Origin: Fragum whitleyi
Taxonomy: Eukaryota > Mollusca > Bivalvia > Cardiida > Cardiidae
Length of the DNA: 64,000 nucleotides
Direction: 5' to 3'
Assembly (NCBI GenBank): GCA_948146395.1
Contig: OX411543.1
Span: 32,197,058-32,261,057, forward strand
The position numbers and the translations under genes are program-made. Positions 1 to 10,874 of this stretch are shown here, one piece after another (position 1 is the stretch's first letter; every line of letters begins with the position of its first letter). A model generated the notes under the pieces. It saw only the letters and a list, made by a program, of their open reading frames with translations, did not search any database and had not been told where the DNA came from.

Positions 1-790
1 CAAACATGGTCCAATCTTCACGAAACTTGGGCAGAATTATCGTCATGTCACAAGGATTAAAAATTTTATAGATGTGAAGAATCCACGCCATATCATGGGA
101 AAAATGATCTTACTGCCAATTTTCTTGTTTACAATCTAGAGACCACAAACATGGTCCAATCTTCACAAGGTTGAAACCTATAGAAAATGAGAAGGGTTCC
201 TAATGATATCGCAGGAAGAAGGTCTCATAAACAAGTTTCTGTTTACATTATGGAGAGCATAATTGTGGTCCAATCTTCATGAAAATTAGTCCGATTTTTA
301 GTCAGATTAGAAGGATGGAACCTTCGTAGAAAATGGGAAAGATCTATGAATAATCGCCATTTAATTAAATTTTACTTGAACTTAGATATTTTATTGAAAA
401 GGTGACATATAGGCCCGTTGGGCCGGGTGTTTTATTTGCTATCTATGTTTGTATTTATATGTTCAAATGTATACACATGTCACTATAATAAACTATTTAC
501 TTACTTACTAACTTACATATGATATCATAAGAAAAGGGCCCTAAATGACAATTTTCTTGTTTACACTCTAGAGGCCAAAAATACGTATCAATGTTTATGT
601 AACTTTGTCAGGATGTTTTTATCATTACAAGGATATTGGAAAGGGGTAGGATCTAAATGATATCACAGGAAAGAGAGCCATAATGACAATTTTCATGTTT
701 ACACTCTAAAGGCCACAAATATAGCCCAAATTTGTTAAGAATATTTGTCATTTATCAAAAGAACATTCTTGTAAAGTTTAAATGAACTGA
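1..790. repeat. Degenerate tandem repeat, unit roughly 160-190 bp
   Basis: Four or so diverged units repeat the phrases 'ggtccaatcttca', 'gacaattttcttgtttaca', 'agaggccaca' and 'aatgatatcacaggaa'. The array is cut by the window edge, and the middle is interrupted by a LINE-like 3' tail near 395-520. No open frame of note. It resembles degenerate dispersed repeats common in bivalve genomes, but the family is not identified. Confidence 0.6.
395..520 (+). mobile_element. Orphan LINE-like 3' end
   Basis: A GC-rich inverted motif (GGCCCGTTGGGCC) is followed by a T-rich stretch, an AATAAAC polyadenylation-like motif and a short ACTT repeat tail. This layout matches the 3' ends of non-LTR elements, including the two LINE ends on the minus strand of this window. 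No reverse-transcriptase sequence lies upstream, so if real it is a severely 5'-truncated insertion. Confidence 0.4.
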
Positions 791-1070
791 CCCGGTGGTT
801 CAGGAGTAGATGTCGTTTGAAGATTTCGGGCTCAAAATAAGCCCTGCCCTGCCACCCCTTGTTATTGAGTCAATCAAAATTTCGCGAACAAGTTTTTGCA
901 AGGGTCACCCAAGGAACATTCTGCCAATTTCTGGTAAAGTTTCAATGAAATCGGCCCAGTGGTTTCATAGAAGAAGATGTTTTAAGAAAAAGTTAACGGA
1001 CGGACTCAAGCACGGACAACGGGCCACGACAATAACCCCGCTGGACTTTGTCTAGCGAAACTAATAAAAC
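791..1070 (+). repeat. Dispersed repeat resembling a bivalve interspersed repeat end
   Basis: Contains the phrases 'gtttcaatgaaatcggcccagtgg', 'gaaaaagttaacggacgg' and an ending in 'aataaccccgctggactttg'. This layout (a degenerate coding-like stretch followed by GACGGAC-type short repeats) is typical of high-copy bivalve repeats. The 81-codon frame at 810-1055 has no recognisable domain and is treated as part of the repeat. Confidence 0.4.
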
Positions 1071-1159
1071 ATTTAATTTGCTGATATTTGAAACCTTGTG
1101 AGATTTCGGTCCTATCAAAGTTGTGTTAATATCACTTCGTAAGCTTATGACATACTTTA

Positions 1160-1561
1160 ACAGTTAAGAACACCGTGAAATTGCATTGTAAATGATTTTG
1201 GAAATGATTTTGGAATGAAATTTAATCAGTGTGGGCAGCGCATTTTGAATGAAATTCAAGGGAGGTAATCCAATATCGCTAATTTTGTTCCAGATAGACA
1301 AAATTAGCGATATTTATTACACCCCTTTAATAAAACACGCATACAGGTTCGATGACTAAAGTTATGTATCTTCAATACTCATCATCTACCGAATTTTTAT
1401 CTACCGAATTTTGTTTTAGTGTAGTTGTTGATCTCAGCAATTTTAGTAAATATGGAGCGTTTTGAATGGTTTGAGGGAGTGTTTGGAACGAATAATTAGA
1501 GCACTGAGCGAGTGAATTTTAATGGTTTTGATCGGAATGATTACAATTTCAATTAACTGTA
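1160..1561 (+). mobile_element. MITE family C, full-length copy
   Basis: About 400 bp. The left end reads ACAGTTAAGAACACCGTG and the right end ATTTCAATTAACTGT, roughly inverted. The interior has the family's hallmark hairpin in which 'aattttgtt' and 'aacaaaattagcgat' face each other, next to GGGAGGTAAT. Other copies lie near 19.1, 22.3, 25.3, 37.6/41.7, 42.8, 46.2, 49.3 and 57.6 kb. Non-coding. Confidence 0.75.
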
Positions 1562-4267
1562 GACATACAAAGGTAATTTTTGTTTATACATGTGTGGACA
1601 AATTTGACATTTGATCACTCACTTAAAACTTTGCATCCATAGTACAATGTCTATGCATGAAGCTATTTGGTTAGTATGCTTTGTAAAACGCGGGAATGAA
1701 ATGTCGGAGAAAATGGAATAAGTTTAATTAGAGAACCTCGTTATCACCGTTTAATTAAATCTGAAGTTACGAGACTTCAGTATTTAACCGATAATGGATA
1801 TTTCTTTTTTTCATACACAATGTTAAAAGCATTAACCGTTTGATGAAATTATAATTCAATGCTAATATGAGAGTAAGCCGAACATGGATAAGTAAACTTC
1901 GCCGTGATACAACTCAAAAGATTATATAATTAATATAAGCGGTTTTGAATTCAATTTTATTAAAGTTATCATTTGAACATTTGTATCCGTAACGTAGAGC
2001 TGATGTTTTTAAATAAAAAAAAAAACCCCGAACATTAACCATGGTTTATATTTTATTCCAAGCCAAAAGCTGAAGACCACAGGGAGTGCATTTGACCTGC
2101 GTAGATGTGTTTTTAAAATCTCAGTCAAGATAGCTCCGTTTCGCATGACTGATTCATGGCTGTTGGCTTCTGTAACTTTTTTAGACTACGATCAACAGCT
2201 GATGATAGTGGACACAAAGAAGGATTTTAATTGAACTGCGAGGCCAATCTTTGCACAAATTGTGGGGTGGAATCTTTGAGATTCTGAAGTATGTTAAAGA
2301 GTCGGACCTGTAGGCCGGGGTCTTTTAAATGTAGATCCGTGTGACGTTTTCAACAATTTACACTTCACGTAAGCTGCAGAATTTGTGAGGCTTGGACAGA
2401 CACACACACTTATTCATCTTCTAAGCAGGGCCTATTCTACTAAACATCTAACGATAAAAATGCTTTTAGATTAGAAACTAAAATGGAATTCTGCCATGCA
2501 TCATCTCATTGGAATCGTCTTATAAAGACGATTCTAATGGAATATTGCAAGGCAAAATCTAACAATGAATGAAAACACGAGGTAAGATTTGTGATTTCGA
2601 CTTACGATTATTTTTTTCGTAAGAAGTTAAGGAAAACGGGCCCAAGGTCCTCACGAACGGGGGAAGGAGGCGCGAGGGGCTTCGACCTCCAATAACTCTT
2701 GAAAGAAGAATTCACATGTTTCCTACACAATTAAGGAGGGCCGTTACAGTTTCGGGGGATTTCCAGATACCCGCGAAACAGATGTATGTTTTAGAGCATT
2801 CATATGCACAGATATATTGAAAATATCAACATAGCTTTCCACGCATATTTTGAAAATATTTACATTTTACTTAAGGTGGCCATGTTTTAGAAAATATCAA
2901 AGAAAACTGTTTATTTCACCGACCAATCACAATACTGGCGTGCTAAATTAACATATATTTATGGCCATAGATATGGAAAACATAAAGATATAATAAACTT
3001 TCTAGTAAAGGCATAAATAAGTGACAAGTGGACATTTTGCTTTAAATTCTCCTCAAAGATAAAAAGTGATAATTTTTTTTGAAGGCAAAAAAAGCAAACA
3101 CTTATATTGAATAAACTCGAAATATGTCAATAGAAAATTAGCCCAACTATCGTTCAACTGAAATTAATTAAGAATAGTATATATATCCAGGCACTTTTAG
3201 TCAATTTCATAAGTTTGAAGTACAGTACCCCCATAATTTACTACTCTAATTTGATTTTGTCCAGGCATTGTTACGTCCTCTAATTTCCCAATCAACAATA
3301 AAAACCATTTGTAATTTTGATACGCTTGGTAACGCCTATGACAGTTGTAGGATTTCTGTAATGGGGTTTAAACTACAATTAAGGGGGGGGGTGTTAGTCA
3401 TTTCACATCATTACCAAAGTTTTGCCGAATTACCCAGTGAAAGACTGAACACCCCATTCCCTCTGGATCCGCCACATGCACAGCCATTATCCTGATCAAA
3501 ACACGAGGTTTACCTCCATGAACTCATTTCCTATATGAGGCAATTACATATAGAAATAATATGCCATTTCAGTTACCACGAAAGATAAGATGGTTTATTA
3601 CTCGATTGAAACAAAAAAGAAAGAAAACATGACTTTCGAATGATTTTAAAGATTTTAGAATTCCGTGATTATGTTGATAATTCTAACCTAATTTATTTTA
3701 CAATGGTTTGGAAACAATTTCCTAAATTTTACATTGATCCCTCTTGATTCCGTGGATTACAGAAGAGTTCAACAGTCTCAAGGCCGAATAAAGGAAAAAG
3801 TTCAATCGCCGGTATTCATACCCGATCTCGGGACTTCTTGGTCAAGGAGCAGACGCAGTAGGTCTCGAATACATACGCTCTTCGAATAATACGAAAGCTT
3901 TATGAAATCATTGCTTATTGAAATATCCAATGTTGACAAAGGTATTGATGGAATTTTAATAATGGTTATCAAATTATCGTTTTCACTCTTACAAACACAC
4001 ATAAACGGAATCAAATAAAGACGGAAATTTAGAGAGAAGAAATGAATTTTTTGAAGGTTGAAATCGTCCTTTTTCTACGTTGTCTCCTTTCCGTTTTCAC
4101 AACCGAAGTCGTAAACAAAAAAGCACATTTTTTCTCCCTTTCAAGCAATGTTCAAATAACTGAAAGATGACTATCTTTTATAAGCATCCATTATATGATA
4201 GTTTTATACTTACAACGATATGACCCGAACTCAAACATTCCCTCATCGGTGATGAAGAGAAAGTGAC
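1562..4267. other. Gene-empty AT-rich stretch
   Basis: No coding region, RNA gene or intact mobile element recognised on either strand. A 26-bp near-perfect palindrome around a GGAATCGTCTT arm lies near 2511-2546, probably the core of a small foldback repeat. The short frames at 3268-3495 and 3802-4014 show no domain and no splice context. Confidence 0.5.
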
Positions 4268-4388
4268 AGCCCTGCGTTCAGGACAACAAAAAGCGGCGAA
4301 GTAAACGTTTAGCTCATGCACATGCGAGCAATGCAGGGTATAAATAGCAAAAATGTTTTCTCCGTTTTGTCATCCTGAATGCATAGCT
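4268..4388. mobile_element. MITE family B (foldback), diverged copy
   Basis: Begins AGCCCTGCGTTCAGGA and ends with the inverted match TCATCCTGAATGCA. A palindromic centre is still visible around GCTCATGCACATGCGAGC. Same family as the well-preserved copies near 23.4, 26.5, 43.6 and 48.2 kb. Confidence 0.7.
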
Positions 4389-4564
4389 TGTGATAGGTCT
4401 ATCAACGTTGCCCGTACTTCGTTGGAATAACAAAGCACAAGTGTGAAACACTTATTAGATATACTTTTCAGGGTTATGCAGACTACCATTTTTCGGATGA
4501 TCGTTTGTGATTCGTTATTCTGAACGCATGACCGGATTTCATTTTGTCCCTCGTAATAATTGCC

Positions 4565-4682
4565 AAACCCTGCAGTTCAGGATGCAAAAACATTTGCAAA
4601 CGTTTAGAAAGTGAACCTTTCTTAGCAGTCGTATGTTTCTGAAATGTTTTGCGAACGTTTTTCATTTGAATTCAGGACAATC
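4565..4682. mobile_element. MITE family B, degenerate copy
   Basis: Left end CCCTGCAGTTCAGGATGC with CAAACGTTTAG inside, and right end TTTTGCGAACGTTT followed by GAATTCAGGAC. The inverted layout of family B survives, but both ends are mutated. Confidence 0.45.
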
Positions 4683-4903
4683 CAGCATGTAGGTTGACAA
4701 AATTACGATTGTTTAAAAAAAAGCCTTCCACTGTGCACACGCAACTTCATATAAAGTTGATTTTAACAAGGCCCCTCACATTTTTTTCCAGGCGAGTTGT
4801 CTCCCCAAAACTGTAACGTCCCACCTTAACTCGCAGGCCCCGATTGCCCCCCCCCCCTTTCTAACCAACACAACTTAACCCCGAACAATCTTTAAAATTC
4901 TCA

Positions 4904-5072
4904 TTTAACGTGGGGGACCCTTTATAGTTCCGCAACAAATCGAAATATCATGGTCTTTTTCGATGATAACTGTAGTTTCCTAATGAAATTATAAGGAAAC
5001 CTTGGTTAGCCTAATACTGAAGGTCTATCAATTCCTAAATGTTGCGGAACCATTATGGGTCCACTATCTTAA
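4904..5072. mobile_element. MITE family A (TTAA ends), copy 1
   Basis: About 169 bp between TTAA-type ends. Terminal halves carry TAGTTCCGCAAC and the inverted match GTTGCGGAAC. The centre is an inverted pair GTTTCCTAATG / TAAGGAAAC. Six other copies occur in the window. Confidence 0.75.
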
Positions 5073-5694
5073 GCCACCTATATCTTAAGATACTTCATAC
5101 GGGTCTGCTAAGCGCATAATGAGGACTCTGATCAGACAGATGCAAAGAGTATCAGAATAACCCTATCGCTCTTGTGAATTTGTTTGAAAAAAAACCCGAT
5201 AAATTTAGGGGTCGAAATAAAGTCAAGAAAAGGTTACTTACTCCTAAATTCCAAATCTATAGACACAGTAAAACAATCCGGATTTCACAAAATGATAGAT
5301 CGATACTACAGTTTAAATTTTGACCCGAAACCGACTACAATTATGTTGCTTGAACACAGTCGCTCGTTAGTGAAAATAACTGTCAACGAAGATCGATAAT
5401 CAATCATGTATTCCTGTCAAAATCGATTCAATTGCCGAAAGCTCTTTTCTACCAAACTTCCCATATTGTGTGAAGGCTGAACTAGTATACATTTTACACA
5501 TTATATAAGATCAAAACAGTCAGGTCTGGGGCTAAAATTATACATTCAGCCATATCGTGATACATTGGGCTATGTATTTATGTATTGTGTGCTCGACACG
5601 CATCAACAAATATAGAACACCTAAAAATAAAATCCTATTTACGATCAGTTAACTTAGACGGCTTGTTTTAAATGAGGAATTAAGTTTATTAAAT
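5073..5694. other. No recognised feature
   Basis: AT-rich spacer. The 71-codon frame at 5184-5399 has no known domain, no neighbouring coding exon and no start context; nothing else is visible. Confidence 0.5.
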
Positions 5695-5932
5695 GAGCCT
5701 GTGCATGAGATTTCCAACAATTTCCAATATGCGCAATGCAAAGATTCTGACCAGCCTGTGCATACGCATCTTCACCATGCATTTAGTAGATAGATAAGGT
5801 CTCAAAGTATCTGTAGGCCATCAGGTAACTTTATATTTACAGTATAAGGCTGCCAACACTACTCAATGTTTGAACCTCACAAACGTTTCAAATTGTTGGA
5901 AATGTCACGCACAGGCTCAAATAATCAAATTG
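5695..5932. mobile_element. MITE family D, copy 1
   Basis: About 238 bp with inverted ends: left GAGCCTGTGCATGAGATTTC plus CAACAATTT, right AAATTGTTGG plus AATGTCACGCACAGGCTC. Internally 'aaagattctgacca' is a family hallmark. Other copies near 28.4, 54.8 and 62.0 kb. Confidence 0.7.
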
Positions 5933-6197
5933 CAAATGTTTACGGCAAAATTTGGTTTGTGTACTACAATTTAAGAATATTAAAAGATTTCTGATTGCGG
6001 ACGTCAGTGGGTCATAATACATCTTCAAGTTGATAACGTACTTTGCGTTCAATCCAAATGTCATGCGCTTGGGCCAAATTTAAAACAATATGTTTTTTCT
6101 CGCGATTTTTTTTCGAGGGGGGGGGGGGGACTGGCAGTATTTTTCTTATATTTTCCAGTGGTTGAGTAGATTATCATTATTATGACTACCGCTTCAA

Positions 6198-7588
6198 TAT
6201 TGCTGTGGCTACGACATTTTGCACAAAACTGACAGAAAGATATCTTTATTTTTTCATATATATATATACAGACTTGATTTCGATATATTTTCCAAAGTTC
6301 TAGGGGGAGGGTATCCGGACCCTCGATCCCTACCCCTCGATCTGCAACTCATTCATAAATCACAAATTGTCGCAAGCTCGGCGATTCTACGGGGTGGTCT
6401 ATGCCCTAAGGATTTTGTCCCGTGCAAAATTGGTGACAATTTTTGGCGACCTAAATCAAAATGTTTTGTGGTGTCTATATGATGTCATCAATATGGCGAC
6501 TAAAAAACAGATTTGCTTATTGAATTTTTGGAGGGGTATAAAATCTTTACAAGTCATAGAAAGTTAGTTCTATTTCTGTTTAAACTAAAAAGGTTGAAAA
6601 AGAGACTACAATGTATTTGTACTATAATTGGTTGAAATCAAGAGCCTAACTTAAAATCGATTTTAAATATTCGGATAATGTACTATCCGGATTCTCCTCT
6701 TTTAAATGTGACAAATACATGTAGTTCTTTTTTGCCTCATACCGGTATATTTTTTGCTTTCAAACTGCAAATGTATTTAAACTTTATTATTAAACAAGTA
6801 ATGATGTAAAATTTGGAAAGATTATCATTTAATATATTAATAAACACACAACGATGTATTACATTTTCGGTTTATATCGTGTAAAGAATAGAATTGACTC
6901 TGGAATAATAAGGGCGCAGCCATGAAAGCGTGAAGCTACGCACGAGGGTTTATAAGACGTCACAGACATTACTGAAGATGGCATTGCAAAAAACAAGAAA
7001 ATCGAAAGGTTAACAAGGCATATTATAATTTGTAAATTTTACTGCAAATTGTTTCAAATTATAACATGCAAAAAAGATTTCCACGTACGATTCGAAAGCA
7101 TTAAAATAATTTAACATTCTTCAAGCAAATTGGCCAATGTATCACCAGAATCAAAATAACGATTAAATGACCATACATTCCTACATTAACGTCCGAAATA
7201 CTTTCCAGCTTAGACTGTAAAGACAATTAAGAATTTGCAGACTTTAATGCGATGTACATTCAGATTGAAAAGAGATTGTAAAATATTGAAGAACATAGAG
7301 AAGAGGGAGAAATTTCTCGAGACAACCATTTCTTCCTTTTTTTCTCAATGTTTTCCAACTTTATTCAATTTAATGCATAAAAATTCTGGCTAGTGGAAAG
7401 TGATAATACAAACAGTTTCTTTTTTGTTTCATTTTGTAAATCGACAAGTTATTCCCCAGGCCTACTTTTTTCGCCTGGTATTTTAAGTCATAGGGATTTA
7501 AAATATTGGAAGGACGGAAAAATAGCTTAACTAAAGTACTGCAACTAATAATAGGAGGACCCGCTTAGGGCAACACAATTAAAAAACA
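6198..7588 (+). repeat. Left copy of a 1.39-kb direct repeat flanking LINE A
   Basis: Matches 15247-16636 at an offset of about 9.05 kb, with about ten point differences and one 2-bp indel by eye (about 99% identity). The copy stops at 'aaaaaaca', exactly where the 3' tail of LINE A starts. It contains a piece also found diverged near 22.56 and 53.8-54.4 kb, and a block near 7290-7440 related to MITE family G. The frames at 6219-6482 and 6367-6567 recur unchanged in the other copy because the DNA is duplicated, and are not taken as genes. Confidence 0.95.
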
Positions 7589-8402
7589 AGTTTCAAGTTT
7601 CAAGTTTTATTTGATTTTTCCAGAAGGCCATAAGACCCATGTGGCATACAAATACATAATATAGCAACAGTGAACATGGATTTTATAAAAATGCAACACA
7701 TAAATAGCGTTTCAATTACTTTTGACAGAGCCGATTAACCCCTATTATGTTAAATCAAACATCCGTTTCAAATAAATTGCAAATATTCGTGACTTTTCGA
7801 CCACCCTAGCTAAAACTTTTCACTCTTTGAGTACAAAGCAGACAAAGTAGGCCAAGATCCGATCGCACGCATGTGTGGAAACATCTTGGTCTATATCGAC
7901 TGCAAAGGCATGTATATGTAGTGAACAGTATGATAGAGGTAATAGTGTTTCTTCAAAGAAAATAGTTTAGACTAGAGCTTTGAAATAAGGCGAAGTGCAC
8001 ATCCATTGAAGCCCATACACACTCTGTATATGCACTTACAATAGCCATGCACCAACCAAAATATAATAAAAGATTTAAAGAAACATGATTCTAATTTCCC
8101 CACTATATTGTCTCCCTTGTACGAAACGAAAATACAAGAAATAAGACAAAAGGGTTGCATTAATGATATATGTTTGAGTTTGGTATTGATGCGGAATATT
8201 ATTAATAATTCAGTTAAAAATATATATCAATGACGTAGAATGAATAAATTTGTTAACATTTTTATAATGTAGAATTGGATATTGAGAAAAAATTAAAAGA
8301 CAAATTCGAACGCATTTATACATTGAGTATGATATTTTAGCCCACTTGTTACCATTGCACATAACAATGTTATTGAATTAGGGTGTACAAAAGATTGAAC
8401 AT
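7589..8402 (-). mobile_element. LINE A 3' UTR and tail
   Basis: Lies between the ORF2 stop (8403-8405) and the element end. The last bases on the minus strand read GGCCTTCTGG, then AAATAAAAC and three AAACTTG-type units, a typical LINE 3' end with a microsatellite tail instead of poly(A). The 62-codon frame at 7972-8160 is incidental. Confidence 0.75.
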
Positions 8403-8502
8403 TTAATTATTTGAGAATAAAAGTGTATCTCTTATTTCAAAAGCCTTGGTAATGAATGAACTGAGGTTAATAAGAAGTTTTTTATTGTTGGACGTCATAA
8501 GT
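8403..8502 (-). pseudogene. LINE A ORF2, extreme C-terminus (separated by LINE B)
   Basis: About 31 codons on the minus strand end with TAA at 8403-8405. They contain FITKAFEIRDTLL, which aligns with KFLVKSFELRKDLL at the end of LINE B. The reading frame continues that of the LINE A segment just above 10227, so this is the displaced tail of the same ORF. The 5-bp target duplication (plus strand taagt, 8498-8502) is at its border. Confidence 0.85.
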
Positions 8503-10222
8503 TCAATTCAATTCAATTCAATTCAATTCTTTATTTCAAGTACTTAGGCCTCTGGCCCATATACATATATATATATTACATATTATTCAAATACAGAGAG
8601 TGACTTGGTATGAAAATAACTATCATATAATTTTACAATATAGAATAATACAAGCTACTTTTGGCTCTAGCATATGCCTTTGGTTATCGGATATATTTGT
8701 CATGTGATATTTTGATCATTCAAATTATATGTATTCATGAATTGTTATGTATATACAAATTTTGCTACTGTTTTCTTCTTTGGATCTTGAGATTGGACCA
8801 ACTAAATGCATGGAGTAGAGTGTGTTAAAGCAAATCTTTTCTTAACTCGAAAGACTTAACAAGAAACTTTGATACCTTTTCTACCGTCGTTTTATCTTTA
8901 AAAGCTAGTATTCTGTAGAACAAATCTTCATTTCTGTTATCAAGCCAATATTTATGAAAATGTACCCTTCTCAGGTTCTCGTATACAGGACATCCAAAAA
9001 AGAAGTGAAATTCATTTTCAACTACGTTAATATTTTTTCTTTTACAGAAAGGACAAAAACGCAATTGTCTGTCTATCCCCAAGTGCCTACCCTTTTCTAC
9101 CATTAGATCATGGTTAGAACACCTAAAGCTAGACAGCGCTTTCCTACAAATGTATGACATATCTATACTTAAATAAAATTCTGGGTTAAGGTTTGATTTA
9201 AAACAGCGATAAGTTTGTGTCTTAGAAATACTTTCAATATCTGAAAACCATTTCTGAGCAAAAATATCTCGTATTCTATTACAAAAAAGCGTAATAAAAA
9301 CATTTTCATTGCCAACTTCTTGAGAAACCCAAGCATAGCCAAAACCATATCGAAAAAGGAGATTTTTAATATTTGTTGTCCAGTTATGTCTACCTACCTC
9401 ATCAAGTTCTTTAAGCATTTTATAGCACTGTTTTTGATACCTATCATTGTCCATGCGTAAAAGCTTTAACCAATATTTAATACATAATTTCATATAAGTC
9501 AGACTTATTGGTAATCTTCCGCATTCCCCAAGTGCCATAACGTCACATGTTTTATGGGAAAGATTTCCAACTATCTTACAATACTTTATATGTACTCTTT
9601 CAATTTTATCTACATAAATGAATCCCCAAATCTGGCTTCCGTAGCAAAGAATTGGTTTAACTACTGTATCAAATAATTTAAACATATCTACAGGTTCAAG
9701 AAAACCAAATCGTCTGCGAATTTTGCAAATACCTCCAATTGCCTTAAGCGCCTGCTTTGATAGCATATCGTGAGTTGAATTCCAAGATAGTTTTGGCGTG
9801 AGGTTTGCTCCTAAATATTTATATACTGAAACTACTTCGATTTCTTTATCATTGAGAAACCACTTTTCATTATGTTTAGCAATACCACCGTTTCTAAAAA
9901 TCATAATTTTTGTTTTTTCAGCGTTAATCTTTAGCCCAACTGAGTTTGAGAAGTTTGAAATATAATTAATTTGTCTTTGTAGTTGTATAATTGTTTCTGA
10001 AAAACTTGCAACGTCGTCAGCAAAAAGCAAACAATTAAGTTCTGGAACGGAGTTGTTTATGAAAATCCCTTTACCACATCTTTGTCTCAAATATTCTATT
10101 ACGTCGTTAATAAAAATAGAAAATATTTGGGGACTGGCACTACAGCCCTGACGTGTACCTACTGTACAACTAAAATATTGTGTCAAAGTATCGTCTACTT
10201 TTACACAAGATTGCAGCAATCT
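8503..10222 (-). mobile_element. LINE B: 5'-truncated LINE inserted into LINE A
   Basis: A second, related LINE in the same orientation. On the minus strand its 3' end reads GGCCTAAGTACTTG, AAATAAAG and about five TTGAA units (plus 8503-8528). Its 5' end is truncated in the reverse-transcriptase domain at 10222. Target duplications of 5 bp (plus taagt) sit at 8498-8502 and 10223-10227. Truncation at the 5' end, a simple-repeat tail and a short target duplication are standard marks of target-primed reverse transcription. Confidence 0.9.
8825..10219 (-). pseudogene. LINE B reverse transcriptase, C-terminal 464 codons
   Basis: Open from the truncation to a TAA at 8825-8827. It starts between the palm-domain motifs: RT motif B is seen as GTRQGCSASPQIF (about residue 22) and the catalytic motif C as LLFADDVASFS (about 65-75). 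RT motif A and the whole endonuclease are missing, so no active enzyme is possible. Residues 75-200 form the thumb/connection region (KYLGANL). Near the C-terminus, CPFC followed by ENEFHFFFGCPVY makes a CCHC-like zinc motif common at the end of ORF2 in several APE-type LINE clades. The frame is undamaged, so the copy is fairly young. Confidence 0.9.
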
Positions 10223-10874
10223 TAAGTAGAATAAGCTTATGCATATTTGGTCTTTCTCTGTAATACCGGTTCAAATGCAGTTTTCTAATATCTGAGTAAA
10301 GTGGGCATTCCATTATAAAATGAAATTCGTCCTCTAAAACGTTACAATTTAAACATTTGCGCTCATCTATAGGTAAAGATAAAGGTTAAGACCACCTTCC
10401 GGTTTCGATTGCTAACCTATGAGATGACATACGTAGCCGGGAAATAGCTTCACGGAATTTGCAAACCTTAACAATGTCTAAATACGGCTGGAAACGAAAG
10501 TTGCAAAAAGATCGGTAAAAAAGAGCTCTACTTGAATCGTTGATTCGGCTATTCCAATCTTGAATAAATTGGTCTTTAACTCTTTGCTTAACAACTAAAA
10601 GAAATGCCTTTACATCTCCAACCCCCTGTGTATGCCATGCTTCACCAAATCCTAGAGTAAATAGGGAATTTCTCAATAGAGAGCACCAGTTTATTATATT
10701 TCCGTTACGCTCAATGTCAGATTTTAAAAGAAGATATACTTGTTTAATATACTTTGTTTCACTTGATTGTACGACCTTTAACCAATATCTTATTATATTT
10801 AGGATCCTGAGCTTTTGCATGGGTAATCTATTCAATTCTCCATAAACAAAATCATTTTGCGTAGATTTTTTCAC
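10223..10874 (-). pseudogene. LINE A ORF2, C-terminal region with zinc motif
   Basis: Continues ORF2 after a frameshift near 10885. Residues IIRYWLKV, LGFGEAWHTQGVGD and SRLRMSSHRLAIETGRW align well with LINE B. A TAA at 10386-10388 interrupts it; in the same frame downstream comes CLNC, then EDEFHFIMECPLY, the same CCHC-like motif as in LINE B. The frame runs up to the LINE B insertion at 10222 and resumes at 8497. Confidence 0.85.

Noticed and set aside
6219..6567. Two frames preserved identically at 15184-15616
   Set aside because: Identity comes from the recent DNA duplication, including non-coding parts, and is not a sign of selection.
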